Origin: Streptomyces sp. HUAS YS2
GTDB lineage: Bacteria > Actinomycetota > Actinomycetes > Streptomycetales > Streptomycetaceae
DNA length: 64,000 bases
Direction of reading: 5' to 3'
Assembly (NCBI RefSeq): GCF_033343995.1
Contig: NZ_CP137573.1
Coordinates: 6,543,001 to 6,607,000 of the forward strand
Shown: positions 41,558-52,773 of the stretch, piece after piece
How positions within the stretch are numbered: position 1 is the first letter of the stretch
Layout: every line of letters starts with the position of its first letter
Notes under the pieces: generated by a model
Databases searched by the model: none
What the model was told of the DNA's origin: nothing
The model's input: the letters and a program-made list of their open reading frames with translations, nothing else
Program-made: the position numbers and the translations under genes

Positions 41558-43348
41558 GTGGCAGCACCGAAGAAGGGCCGAAGGCCGGCGGGGGGACAGG
41601 GCAGGCCGGGGCGAGTCCTCGTACTGTTCCTGATCGCCATGGTCGCGCTCACCGGCGGGATGTTCTGGTCGGGTCACACCACGCCGCGACTGGGCATCGA
41701 CCTCGCGGGCGGTACGACGATCACGCTCAAGGCGACGGCGGAGCCCGGCAAGGAATCCGCGGTCAACGAGACCAACATGAACACGGCCGTCAGCATCATC
41801 GAGCGCCGTGTGAACGGTCTGGGCGTCTCCGAGGCCGAGGTACAGACCCAGGGCCGCGAGAACATCGTCGTCAACATTCCTCGGGGGACGAACGAGGAGC
41901 AGGCCAAGGAGCAGGTCGGCAAGACCGCCCAGCTCTACTTCCGTCCGGTCCTGACCGCGCAGACGCAGGCGATGGACCCGAAGGCGACGCCGTCCGCGTC
42001 CCCCTCCGGCTCCCCGTCGCCGAAGCCGTCCGCGTCCGCCTCCGGCGCGACCGCCGACAAGGGCAAGGACGGTAAGGACAAGTCCACCGCCACGCCCAAG
42101 GCGAGCGCCACCACCCAGGGCCGTCCGGTCTCCGAGGCCCTGAAGGCCCCGAGCCCCACCCCGACCCCGAGCGGCTCCGCCTCGAAGAAGCCGAAGGCCT
42201 CCGAGTCGCCGAAGCCGCCCGCGAACGGCGAGGCCGCGCTCCAGCAGAAGTTCGCCGCGCTCGACTGCACCGACCCGAAGCAGCGTGCTGCGGCCGGCAA
42301 GGCCACCAAGGCCGAAGAGCCCATCGTCGCGTGCAGCACGCCCGAGAAGGGCTTCGTCGAGAAGTACGTCCTCGGCCCGGCCGAGGTCGACGGCAGGGAC
42401 GTCAAGGAAGCCGGCGCCGCGATCGACCAGAACAGCGGCCAGTGGATCGTCAACATGACGTTCACGGACGCCGGCTCCAAGAAGTTCCAGACGATCACCG
42501 GTCGCCTGTCGCAGCAGCAGGACCCGATGAACCGCTTCGCGATCGTGCTCGACGGCGAGGTCACCTCGGCCCCGTCCGTGCGGCAGACGCTGAGCGCCAA
42601 CGCGCAGATCTCCGGCAGCTTCGACCAGCAGTCGGCGCAGGACCTCGGCAACATCCTGTCGTACGGTGCCCTGCCGCTGGCCTTCGACACCCAGAGCGTC
42701 GACACCGTCACCGCCGCCCTCGGTGGCGAGCAGCTCCAGGCGGGTCTGATCGCCGGTGCGATCGGTCTGGCCCTCGTCGTGCTCTACCTGATCGTCTACT
42801 ACCGCGGCCTTTCGCTGATCGCGCTGCCCAGCCTCCTGGCCTCGGCGATCCTCACCTACGTGATCATGTCGCTGCTCGGCCCGGCCATCGGCTTCGCGCT
42901 GAACCTGCCGGCCGTCTGCGGCGCCATCGTCGCCATCGGCATCACCGCGGACTCGTTCATCGTGTACTTCGAGCGCATCCGCGACGAGGTCCGCGAGGGC
43001 CGCACGCTGCGCCCGGCCGTCGAGCGTGCCTGGCCGCGGGCCCGGCGCACGATCCTCGTGTCCGACTTCGTGTCCTTCCTCGCCGCCGCGGTGCTGTTCG
43101 TCGTGACGGTCGGCAAGGTCCAGGGCTTCGCGTTCACCCTCGGTCTGACCACCCTGCTCGACGTGGTCGTGGTCTTCTTCTTCACCAAGCCGCTGATGAC
43201 GCTGCTCGCCCGCACGAAGTTCTACGGCGACGGTCACCCGTGGTCCGGCCTGGACCCGAAGCGACTCGGAGCCAAGCCCCCGCTGCGCCGCACGCGTCGC
43301 GCCGCCTCCAGTGCCGCAGGCCCCGTCGACCACCCGAAGGAGGCGTGA
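41558..43348 (+). CDS. secD: protein translocase subunit SecD
   Basis: A 596-aa membrane protein that, with SecF, uses the proton gradient to pull exported proteins through SecYEG. TM1 (VLVLFLIAMVALTGGMFW) is followed by LGIDLAGGTTITLKA and the large periplasmic P1 domain. Five C-terminal spans include GIGIT-like (IVAIGITADSFIVYFERIRDEVREG). An insertion at about residues 142-228 consists of Ser/Pro/Ala/Lys-rich repeats with no predicted fold, within the extracellular domain. GTG 41558 follows CAGGGAG. It is one base from secF (stop TGA, A, ATG). Confidence 0.95.
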   Translation: MAAPKKGRRPAGGQGRPGRVLVLFLIAMVALTGGMFWSGHTTPRLGIDLAGGTTITLKATAEPGKESAVNETNMNTAVSIIERRVNGLGVSEAEVQTQGRENIVVNIPRGTNEEQAKEQVGKTAQLYFRPVLTAQTQAMDPKATPSASPSGSPSPKPSASASGATADKGKDGKDKSTATPKASATTQGRPVSEALKAPSPTPTPSGSASKKPKASESPKPPANGEAALQQKFAALDCTDPKQRAAAGKATKAEEPIVACSTPEKGFVEKYVLGPAEVDGRDVKEAGAAIDQNSGQWIVNMTFTDAGSKKFQTITGRLSQQQDPMNRFAIVLDGEVTSAPSVRQTLSANAQISGSFDQQSAQDLGNILSYGALPLAFDTQSVDTVTAALGGEQLQAGLIAGAIGLALVVLYLIVYYRGLSLIALPSLLASAILTYVIMSLLGPAIGFALNLPAVCGAIVAIGITADSFIVYFERIRDEVREGRTLRPAVERAWPRARRTILVSDFVSFLAAAVLFVVTVGKVQGFAFTLGLTTLLDVVVVFFFTKPLMTLLARTKFYGDGHPWSGLDPKRLGAKPPLRRTRRAASSAAGPVDHPKEA

Positions 43349-43349
43349 G

Positions 43350-44426
43350 ATGTCGAAGCGCGACCGTCTCAGCGCCCGGCTCAACCGCGGTGAGGTCGTC
43401 TACGACTTCATCGGCAACCGCAAGATCTGGTACGGCATCTCGATACTGATCACCATCACGGCGATCGTGGCCCTGGCCGTGCGCGGCCTCAACATGGGCA
43501 TCGAGTTCCAGGGCGGCGCGGTCTTCACCACGCCGAAGACCGAGGTCTCGGTCTCCCAGGCCCAGGAGTTCGCCGAGGAGGCCTCCGGCCACGACGCGAT
43601 CGTCCAGCAGCTCGGCGACGGCAAGCTGCGCATCCAGGTCGGTGGCATCGACACCGAGAAGTCCGACCAGATCCGCACGGAGCTGGCCGAGGAGCTGGGC
43701 GTCACCGAGTCGACGATCGCGGCCGAGCTGGTCGGCCCCAGCTGGGGCGAGCAGATCGCCACCAAGGCCTGGACGGGCCTCGGGGTCTTCATGATCCTGG
43801 TGGTGCTGTACCTCGCCATCGCCTTCGAATGGCGGATGGCGATCGCGGCGCTGGTCGCCCTGATCCACGACCTCACCATCACCGTCGGCATCTACTCGCT
43901 GGTCGGCTTCGAGGTCACGGTCGGTACGGTCATCGGTCTGCTGACGATCCTCGGCTACTCGCTCTACGACACGGTGGTCGTCTTCGACTCACTCAAGGAG
44001 CAGACGAAGGACGCCACCAAGCAGACCAGGTACACCTACGGCGACCTGGCCAACATCTCGATCAACAGCACCCTGATCCGGTCGATCAACACCACGGTCG
44101 TGGCGCTGCTGCCGGTCGCCGGTCTGCTGTTCATCGGTGGCGGCGTCCTCGGCGCGGGCATGCTGAACGACATCTCGCTGTCGCTCTTCGTGGGTCTCGC
44201 CGCCGGTGCCTACTCGTCGATCTTCATCGCCACGCCGCTGGTCGCCGACCTCAAGGAGCGCGAGCCGGCCATGAAGGCGCTGAGGAAGCGCGTGCTCGCC
44301 AAGCGGGCCTCCGCGGCCGCCAAGGGCGAGTCGGTGGACGAGCCGGAGAGCCACGAGGACGCCGTTCCGGCGGCCGTCGTCGGCCAGCGCGGCCGGCGCG
44401 GCCGGTCCACGGACGGACGGCGATGA
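43350..44426 (+). CDS. secF: protein translocase subunit SecF
   Basis: A 358-aa partner of SecD. TM1 (WYGISILITITAIVALAVRG) precedes NMGIEFQGGAVF, a smaller periplasmic domain, and five spans with the conserved IALVALIHDLTITVGIYSL-like segment and LGYSLYDTVVVFDSLKE. The C-terminus is basic and polar. AAGGAGG lies in the end of secD just before ATG 43350, and the stop overlaps apt (ATGA). Confidence 0.95.
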   Translation: MSKRDRLSARLNRGEVVYDFIGNRKIWYGISILITITAIVALAVRGLNMGIEFQGGAVFTTPKTEVSVSQAQEFAEEASGHDAIVQQLGDGKLRIQVGGIDTEKSDQIRTELAEELGVTESTIAAELVGPSWGEQIATKAWTGLGVFMILVVLYLAIAFEWRMAIAALVALIHDLTITVGIYSLVGFEVTVGTVIGLLTILGYSLYDTVVVFDSLKEQTKDATKQTRYTYGDLANISINSTLIRSINTTVVALLPVAGLLFIGGGVLGAGMLNDISLSLFVGLAAGAYSSIFIATPLVADLKEREPAMKALRKRVLAKRASAAAKGESVDEPESHEDAVPAAVVGQRGRRGRSTDGRR

Positions 44427-44974
44427 CCGAGGACCCGCGTCACCCGCACGGCCTGCTGCTCAGCAGGATCCGGGACGTCCCCGACTACCCGAAGCCGGGC
44501 GTGCTGTTCAAGGACATCACGCCGCTGCTCGCGGACCCGGTGGCATTCTCGGCGCTTACCGACACGCTCGCCGAGCTGTGTCTGAGCAACGGGGCGACGA
44601 AGATCGCGGGCCTGGAGGCCCGCGGCTTCATCCTCGCCGCCCCGGTCGCCGTCCGCGCGGGCCTGGGCTTCATCCCGGTCCGCAAGGCCGGCAAGCTGCC
44701 CGGCGCCACGCTGAAGCAGGCGTACGAGCTGGAGTACGGCACCGCCGAGATCGAGGTGCACGCCGAGGACCTGACCGCGGACGACCGCGTCATGGTCATC
44801 GACGACGTCCTCGCCACCGGCGGCACGGCCGAGGCCTCGCTGGAGCTGATCCGCCGCGCCGGCGCCTCGGTCGCGGGCGTCGCGGTCCTGATGGAACTCG
44901 GCTTCCTGCCGGGCCGCGCCCGCCTGGAGCCCGTCCTGGACGGCGCTCCGCTGGAGGCGCTGATCACGGTCTGA
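44423..44974 (+). CDS. apt: adenine phosphoribosyltransferase
   Basis: A 183-aa salvage enzyme converting adenine and PRPP to AMP. IPDYPKPGVLFKDITPLL-like text (DVPDYPKPGVLFKDITPLL) is the adenine-binding N-terminus, GLEARGFILAAPVA follows, and VMVIDDVLATGGTAEASL is the PRPP-binding motif. Its coupling to secF and its place before rel are a conserved order in actinobacteria. The start is ATG 44423. Confidence 0.95.
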   Translation: MTEDPRHPHGLLLSRIRDVPDYPKPGVLFKDITPLLADPVAFSALTDTLAELCLSNGATKIAGLEARGFILAAPVAVRAGLGFIPVRKAGKLPGATLKQAYELEYGTAEIEVHAEDLTADDRVMVIDDVLATGGTAEASLELIRRAGASVAGVAVLMELGFLPGRARLEPVLDGAPLEALITV

Positions 44975-44993
44975 GCACGCTCGCCGTGCCTGT

Positions 44994-45029
44994 GAAGGGG
45001 CGTCCCGGGATCTCCCGGGGCGCCCCTTC
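44994..45029 (+). terminator. terminator after apt
   Basis: GAAGGGGCG (44994-45002) pairs with CGCCCCTTC (45021-45029), with an inner CCCGGGA/TCCCGGG stem and a 2-nt centre. It ends the yajC-secDF-apt operon. Confidence 0.85.
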
Positions 45030-45201
45030 GCGCTGCCCGCCGCCCTCGGCACCCAGGTGGCCGGATCCTGGTGGGAGCGCTCAGGTGGCGGACGCGTGCG
45101 CGCGGTGGCGGGCGGGTCGATACCATGGGTTTTCCGGGCCTGACCGGGGGACCCGGATCCTCCCCCAGACTCCGTCCGGGGGGACCCCCAGAGGAGCGCT
45201 C

Positions 45202-47679
<2,478 letters not shown>

Positions 47680-47684
47680 CAGCG

Positions 47685-47735
47685 CGTACGAGGAAGGGCC
47701 CCCGGGACCATGTCCCGGGGGCCCTTCCTCGTACG
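47685..47735. terminator. perfect 24-bp terminator after rel
   Basis: 47685-47708 is fully complementary to 47712-47735 around the loop CAT. It lies between the convergent rel and DUF349 genes and works for both strands. Confidence 0.9.
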
Positions 47736-47746
47736 GGGCTCTCCGC

Positions 47747-48976
47747 TCAGCCGCCGAACTCCTCAAGGCCCTTCAGCGCCTGGTCGAGCAGCGCCTGGCG
47801 GCCCTCCAGTTCCCTGGCGAGCTTGTCGGCCTTGGCGTCGTTGCCCGCCGCACGGGCCGCGTCGATCTGCTTCTGCAGCTTGTCGACCGCGTCCTGGAGC
47901 TGACCGGTCAGACCCGCGGCACGCGCCCGCGCCTCCGGGTTCGTCCGGCGCCACTCGGCCTCCTCGGCCTCCTGGATCGCCCGCTCCACCGCGTGCATCC
48001 GGCCCTCGACCTTCGGGCGGGCGTCGCGCGGCACGTGGCCGATGGCCTCCCAGCGCTCGTTGACGTTCCGGAAGGCCGCGCGGGCCGCCTTCAGGTCCGT
48101 CACCGGCACCAGCTTCTCGGCCTCGGTCGCGAGTTCCTCCTTCAGCTTGAGGTTCTCGGTCTGCTCGGCGTCGCGCTCGGCGAAGACCCCGGAGCGGGCC
48201 GCGAAGAACACGTCCTGGGCGCCGCGGAAGCGGTTCCACAGGTCGTCCTCGTGCTCGCGCTGGGCCCGGCCCGCCGCCTTCCAGTCCGCCATCAGCTCGC
48301 GGTAGCGGGCGGCCGTCGCACCCCAGTCGGTGGAGTTCGACAGCGACTCCGCCTCGGCGACCAGCGCCTCCTTCGCCTTGCGGGCCTCCTCGCGCTGCGC
48401 GTCCAGCGACGCGAAGTGCGCCTTGCGGCGCTTCGAGAAGGCCGAGCGGGCGTGCGAGAAGCGGTGCCACAGCTCGTCGTCGGACTTCCGGTCGAGCCGC
48501 GGCAGGCCCTTCCAGGTGTCCACCAGCGCGCGCAGCCGCTCACCGGCGGCCCGCCACTGCTCGCTCTGCGCCAGCTCCTCCGCCTCGACGACCAGCGCCT
48601 CCTTGGCGTGGCGCGCCTCGTCGGCCTGCTTCGCCTTCTGGACCTTGCGCTCCTCGCGGCGCGAGTCCACGGTCTCGACCAGCTTGTCCAGCCGCTTCGC
48701 CAGCGCGTCCAGGTCACCGACGGCGTGGTGCTCGTCGATCTGCTGACGCAGGTGCTCGATGGCGGTCGTGGCGTCCTTCGCCGAGAGGTCGGTGGTCCTC
48801 ACCCGACGCTCGAGGAGGCCGATCTCGACAACCAGGCCCTCGTACTTGCGCTCGAAGTAGGCCAGTGCCTCCTCAGGGGTGCCGGCCTGCCAGGAACCGA
48901 CGACCTTCTCGCCGTCGGCCGTACGCACGTACACGGTGCCCGTCTCGTCGACGCGGCCCCACGGGTCGCTGCTCAC
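47747..48976 (-). CDS. DUF349 repeat coiled-coil protein
   Basis: A 409-aa, highly charged helical protein. At least three DUF349-like repeats are visible, with recurring motifs of the type LWHRFSHARSAFSKRR, LWNRFRGAQDVFFAAR and VNERWEAIGHVPRDARPKVE, joined by long Glu/Lys/Arg helices. An N-terminal beta segment (DPWGRVDETGTVYVRTADG) precedes them. The molecular role is unknown. Adjacency to rel is common in actinobacteria, but any link to (p)ppGpp is inference. GTG 48976 follows GGAGGAGG, which is decisive against the longer upstream frame. Confidence 0.88.
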   Translation of the reverse strand: MSSDPWGRVDETGTVYVRTADGEKVVGSWQAGTPEEALAYFERKYEGLVVEIGLLERRVRTTDLSAKDATTAIEHLRQQIDEHHAVGDLDALAKRLDKLVETVDSRREERKVQKAKQADEARHAKEALVVEAEELAQSEQWRAAGERLRALVDTWKGLPRLDRKSDDELWHRFSHARSAFSKRRKAHFASLDAQREEARKAKEALVAEAESLSNSTDWGATAARYRELMADWKAAGRAQREHEDDLWNRFRGAQDVFFAARSGVFAERDAEQTENLKLKEELATEAEKLVPVTDLKAARAAFRNVNERWEAIGHVPRDARPKVEGRMHAVERAIQEAEEAEWRRTNPEARARAAGLTGQLQDAVDKLQKQIDAARAAGNDAKADKLARELEGRQALLDQALKGLEEFGG

Positions 48977-49153
48977 AGCGCCTCCTCCACCTGATGCCGT
49001 ACGAGGGGGCCTCGCCCCCTGGGCATCGTCCACAGTTTCGCGGCGGGCCTCGCCCGCCCTCCTCGGCGCGGAATCACGTCCGCGCTGCACAACGCCAATC
49101 TAGGCGACCGGCCGCCCGGCTGTCCGCTCTCAGCGCGAGCGAAGTTCAGCGGT

Positions 49154-49945
49154 TCACGCCTTCCGGACCGCGGCCTTCTCCACGGTGACGGTCGTCTTGG
49201 GCGCTCCGTCCGTGGCTCCGCCCGCGACACCGGCCTTCGCGATCTCCTGGACGACCTTCAGGCCGGCCGCGTCGATCGTGCCGAAGGGGGTGAACTGCGG
49301 AGGCAGCTTGGTGTCCTTGTAGACGAGGAAGAACTGGCTGCCGCCGGTGTTCGGCTGCATCGTGTTGGCCATGGCCACAGTGCCGGCAGGGAAGGTCACG
49401 GAGCCGTCCGCGCCCGCCTTGCCGAGCGCCGTCAGGTTCTCGTCCGGGATCGTGTAGCCGGGGCCGCCGGTGCCGTCGCCCTTGGGGTCGCCGCACTGGA
49501 GGACGAAGATGCCGGAGGTGGTGAGGCGGTGGCACTTCGTGCCGTCGAAGTACTCCTTGTCCGCGAGGTGCTTGAAAGAGTTCACCGTGCGCGGGGTCTT
49601 CGCCGCGTCCATCGCGATCGAGATCGCGCCCCGGCTCGTGTCCAGGGACATCGTGTACTTCGCCTCGGCGTCGATCGCCATCTTCGGCTCGGGAGCCTTC
49701 GACTCGGACGCGGTGGGCGTCGGGCTGCCGCTCGGCGCCGCGTTGTCCGAGCTCTTGTCCGTGTCGTCGTCGGTCAGCGCGACCGAGGCGTACACGGCGC
49801 CGCCCGAGGCGAGCACCACGGCGAGCCCCGCCGCGACGATCGCGTTGCGGCGCCTGGCCTTCCTGCGCGCCGCCTCCCGGCGCTGCTGCTGCCGCTCGAA
49901 CTTCTCCCTGGCGAGCTGCCGCCGCCGCTGATCGCTGCTGACCAC
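49154..49945 (-). CDS. membrane-anchored cyclophilin-type peptidyl-prolyl isomerase
   Basis: A 263-aa protein. Residues 1-40 are very basic (DQRRRQLAREKFERQQQRR), followed by a membrane helix (AIVAAGLAVVLASGGAVYA), a Ser/Thr/Pro/Asp linker, and a cyclophilin domain (~95-260) with CHRLTTSGIFVLQCGDPKG, GGPGYTIPDEN and GGSQFFLVYKD. The catalytic Arg (in HRL) is present. It should speed prolyl isomerisation outside the membrane. GTG 49945 has AAGGAG eight bases upstream. Confidence 0.92.
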   Translation of the reverse strand: MVSSDQRRRQLAREKFERQQQRREAARRKARRRNAIVAAGLAVVLASGGAVYASVALTDDDTDKSSDNAAPSGSPTPTASESKAPEPKMAIDAEAKYTMSLDTSRGAISIAMDAAKTPRTVNSFKHLADKEYFDGTKCHRLTTSGIFVLQCGDPKGDGTGGPGYTIPDENLTALGKAGADGSVTFPAGTVAMANTMQPNTGGSQFFLVYKDTKLPPQFTPFGTIDAAGLKVVQEIAKAGVAGGATDGAPKTTVTVEKAAVRKA

Positions 49946-50098
49946 CGGGTCGCTCCTTGTCGGTCGCTTGTTCCTGTCCTGGCCGGGTGTGCCCGTACCG
50001 TATACGGGTTGGCTGTGGAATGAGCAGCGCCGGTAGGCTCTGATCTGCTGCATTCCGCTCTGCCGCAGTCTCGTGCCGGACGACAGTTAAGGACGATC

Positions 50099-50806
50099 GT
50101 GCTGATTGCCGGGTTCCCCGCCGGGGCCTGGGGGACCAACTGCTACCTGGTCGCCCCCGCCGCAGGCGAGGAGTGCGTGATCATCGACCCGGGCCACCAG
50201 GCCGCCCAGGGGGTCGAGGAGACGCTGAAGAAGCATCGGCTCAAGCCGGTCGCGGTGGTCCTCACCCACGGCCACATCGACCATGTCGCCTCCGTCGTCC
50301 CGGTCTGCGGTGCCCATGACGTTCCCGCGTGGATCCACCCCCAGGACCGCTACATGATGAGCGACCCGGAGAAGGCCCTCGGCCGGTCCATCGGGATGCC
50401 GCTCATGGGCGAGCTGACCGTGGGGGAGCCGGACGACGTCCGCGAGCTCTCCGACGGCGCGAAGCTGGAGCTGGCCGGCATGGAGTTCTCCGTCGCGCAC
50501 GCGCCCGGCCATACCAAGGGGTCGGTGACCTTCCGGATGCCCAAGACCCAGGAGATCCCTTCGGTCTTCTTCTCGGGCGACCTGCTGTTCGCCGGCTCCA
50601 TCGGACGCACCGACCTGCCCGGCGGTGACATGGACGAGATGCTCGAATCGCTGGCCCGCGTGTGCCTGCCGCTCGACAACTCGACCGTGGTGCTGTCCGG
50701 ACACGGTCCCCAGACGACCATCGGCCAGGAGCGCGCCACCAACCCGTATCTCCGGGAAGTGGCCGCCGGCCTCGGGAGCACGCAGGCTCCCCGACGAGGA
50801 ATGTGA
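50099..50806 (+). CDS. metallo-beta-lactamase-fold hydrolase (glyoxalase II-like)
   Basis: A 235-aa MBL-fold enzyme with the metal motif THGHIDH (57-62), a second His in APGHTKGS, the Asp of FFSGDLLF and the final His of LSGHGPQTT. These residues bind a dinuclear zinc or iron centre. Family members hydrolyse thioesters such as S-lactoylglutathione, but Streptomyces lacks glutathione, so a mycothiol ester or another substrate is more likely. GTG 50099 has AAGGA upstream. It is 12 bp from hisS and probably co-transcribed. Confidence 0.9.
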   Translation: MLIAGFPAGAWGTNCYLVAPAAGEECVIIDPGHQAAQGVEETLKKHRLKPVAVVLTHGHIDHVASVVPVCGAHDVPAWIHPQDRYMMSDPEKALGRSIGMPLMGELTVGEPDDVRELSDGAKLELAGMEFSVAHAPGHTKGSVTFRMPKTQEIPSVFFSGDLLFAGSIGRTDLPGGDMDEMLESLARVCLPLDNSTVVLSGHGPQTTIGQERATNPYLREVAAGLGSTQAPRRGM

Positions 50807-50818
50807 CGAGAGACTTCC

Positions 50819-52081
50819 GTGAGCACCTTCAAGGCCCCCAAGGGCACGTTCGACCTGATCCCGCCGTTCTCCGCGACGTACCTGGCCGTCCGGGACGCCA
50901 TCTCGACGCCGCTGCGCACGGCCGGCTACGGCTACGTCGAGACGCCGGGCTTCGAGGACGTCGACCTCTTCGCCCGCGGTGTCGGTGAGTCCACCGACAT
51001 CGTCACCAAGGAGATGTACACCCTCACCACCAAGGGCGGCGCCAACCTGGCGCTGCGCCCCGAGGGCACCGCCTCCGTGCTGCGCGCGGCACTGGAGGCC
51101 AACATGCACAAGGCCGGCGGCCTGCCGGTCAAGCTCTGGTACTCCGGCTCGTACTACCGCTACGAGCGCCCGCAGAAGGGCCGCTACCGCCACTTCTCGC
51201 AGGTCGGTGCCGAGGCCATCGGCGCCGAGGACCCGGCGCTCGACGCCGAGCTGATCATCCTGGCCGACCAGGCGTACCGCTCGCTCGGCCTGCGGAACTT
51301 CCGCATCCTGCTGAACTCGCTCGGCGACAAGGAGTGCCGCCCCGTCTACCGCGAGGCGCTCCAGGGCTTCCTGCGCGGCCTCGACCTCGACGAGGAGACC
51401 CGCCGCCGGATCGAGATCAACCCGCTGCGGGTGCTCGACGACAAGCGGGCCGACGTGCAGAAGCAGCTGGTCGGCGCGCCGCTGCTCAAGGACTACCTGT
51501 GCGAGGCCTGCAAGGCCTACCACTCCGAGGTCCGCGAGCTGCTGACCGCGGCGGGCGTGGTCTTCGAGGACGACGAGAAGCTGGTCCGCGGCCTGGACTA
51601 CTACACCCGCACGACCTTCGAGTTCGTGCACGACGGTCTGGGCTCGCAGTCCGCGGTGGGCGGCGGCGGCCGCTACGACGGCCTGTCCGAGATGATCGGC
51701 GGCCCGGCGCTCCCGTCGGTCGGCTGGGCGCTCGGCGTGGACCGCACCGTCCTCGCCCTGGAGGCCGAGGGCATCGAGCTGGACGTCCCGCCGGCCACCA
51801 GCGTCTTCGCCGTGCCGCTCGGCGAGGAGGCCCGCCGGGTGCTGTTCGGTGTCGTCACCGAGCTGCGCAAGGCCGGGGTGGCGACGGACTTCGGCTACGG
51901 CGCCAAGGGCCTGAAGAGCCACATGAAGAACGCCAACCGGTCCGGCGCCCGCTACACGATCGTGGCCGGCGAGCGCGACCTCGCCGAGGGTGTCGTCCAG
52001 CTGAAGGACATGGAGTCCGGAGAGCAGGAGGCGGTCGCAGTGGACAAGCTCGTGGAGACCGTACGGGCCAAGCTGGCCTGA
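50819..52081 (+). CDS. hisS: histidyl-tRNA synthetase
   Basis: A 420-aa class II synthetase. Motif 2 (LRPEGTASVLRA, YERPQKGRYRHFSQVGAE), the histidine-specific HisA LVRGLDYYTRTTFEF, HisB GGGGRYDGL, motif 3 near PSVGWALGVDRTVLAL and the C-terminal anticodon domain (TSVFAVPLGEEARRV) are all present. GTG 50819 follows a weak GA-rich site. It ends at a strong terminator. Confidence 0.96.
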   Translation: MSTFKAPKGTFDLIPPFSATYLAVRDAISTPLRTAGYGYVETPGFEDVDLFARGVGESTDIVTKEMYTLTTKGGANLALRPEGTASVLRAALEANMHKAGGLPVKLWYSGSYYRYERPQKGRYRHFSQVGAEAIGAEDPALDAELIILADQAYRSLGLRNFRILLNSLGDKECRPVYREALQGFLRGLDLDEETRRRIEINPLRVLDDKRADVQKQLVGAPLLKDYLCEACKAYHSEVRELLTAAGVVFEDDEKLVRGLDYYTRTTFEFVHDGLGSQSAVGGGGRYDGLSEMIGGPALPSVGWALGVDRTVLALEAEGIELDVPPATSVFAVPLGEEARRVLFGVVTELRKAGVATDFGYGAKGLKSHMKNANRSGARYTIVAGERDLAEGVVQLKDMESGEQEAVAVDKLVETVRAKLA

Positions 52082-52096
52082 CCCGGTTCCGAACGC

Positions 52097-52140
52097 CCGC
52101 AGGGGCCCGGCCCGCTTCCGAGCGGACCGGGCCCCTGCGG
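52097..52140. terminator. compound stem-loop after hisS
   Basis: CCGCAGGGGCCCGG (52097-52110) pairs with CCGGGCCCCTGCGG (52127-52140), with an inner CCGCT/AGCGG stem and loop TCCG. Shared by the convergent response-regulator operon. Confidence 0.88.
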
Positions 52141-52146
52141 CCGTCG

Positions 52147-52773
52147 TCAGCCGTCGAGCAGTCCGTGCCGCAGCGCGCTCGTCACCGCCGCCGTGCGGTC
52201 GTCGACGCCGAGCTTGCCGAAGACCCGCAGCAGATGCGTCTTCACCGTGGACTCCCCGATGTAGAGCCGGCGGCCGATCTCCGCGTTCGTGCAGCCCTCC
52301 GCGACCAGCCGCAGCACCGCCGTCTCCCGCTCCGACAGCCGAGGCCGCTCCGGCTTCGTCCGCAGCTGGTCCACCAGCCGGGCCGCCACCGACGGAGCCA
52401 GCACGGTCTCGCCCCGGGCCGCGGACCGGATCGCCTCCGCGAGTTCGGCGCCCGCCAGGTCCTTCAGGAGGTAGCCGGCCGCACCCGCCTCCACCGCGCG
52501 CAGGATGTCCCCGTCCGTCTCGTACGTCGTGAGGACGACGACCCGGCAGGGCAGACCGGCCGCCCGGATCCGGCGGATCGACTCGACCCCGCCGCCGCCC
52601 GGCATCCTCAGGTCCATCAGCACGATGTCCGGCCGGAGTTCGGCGCACAGCGCCTCGGCCCGCGGGCCGTTCGGCGCCTCGCCGACCACGTCGAGGTCCG
52701 GCTCCGCGGCCAGCATGCCGCGCAGTCCCTCCCGTACCACCGGGTGGTCGTCGGCGAGCAGGATCCGGATCAC
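52147..52773 (-). CDS. NarL/LuxR-family response regulator
   Basis: A 208-aa two-component regulator. The receiver domain has D8/D9, the phosphorylation site D54 in LMDLRMPGGGG, and a conserved Lys near residue 104. The C-terminal HTH (LSERETAVLRLVAEGCTNAEIGRRLYIGESTVKTHL) is of the GerE/LuxR type. The GTG at 52773 overlaps the kinase stop by 4 bp. It most likely controls the ABC transporter genes of the same operon. Confidence 0.94.
   Translation of the reverse strand: MIRILLADDHPVVREGLRGMLAAEPDLDVVGEAPNGPRAEALCAELRPDIVLMDLRMPGGGGVESIRRIRAAGLPCRVVVLTTYETDGDILRAVEAGAAGYLLKDLAGAELAEAIRSAARGETVLAPSVAARLVDQLRTKPERPRLSERETAVLRLVAEGCTNAEIGRRLYIGESTVKTHLLRVFGKLGVDDRTAAVTSALRHGLLDG

Noticed and set aside
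39389..43384. Long minus-strand frame over ruvB, yajC and secD
   Set aside because: Antisense shadow with biased composition; the plus strand encodes conserved RuvB, YajC and SecD.
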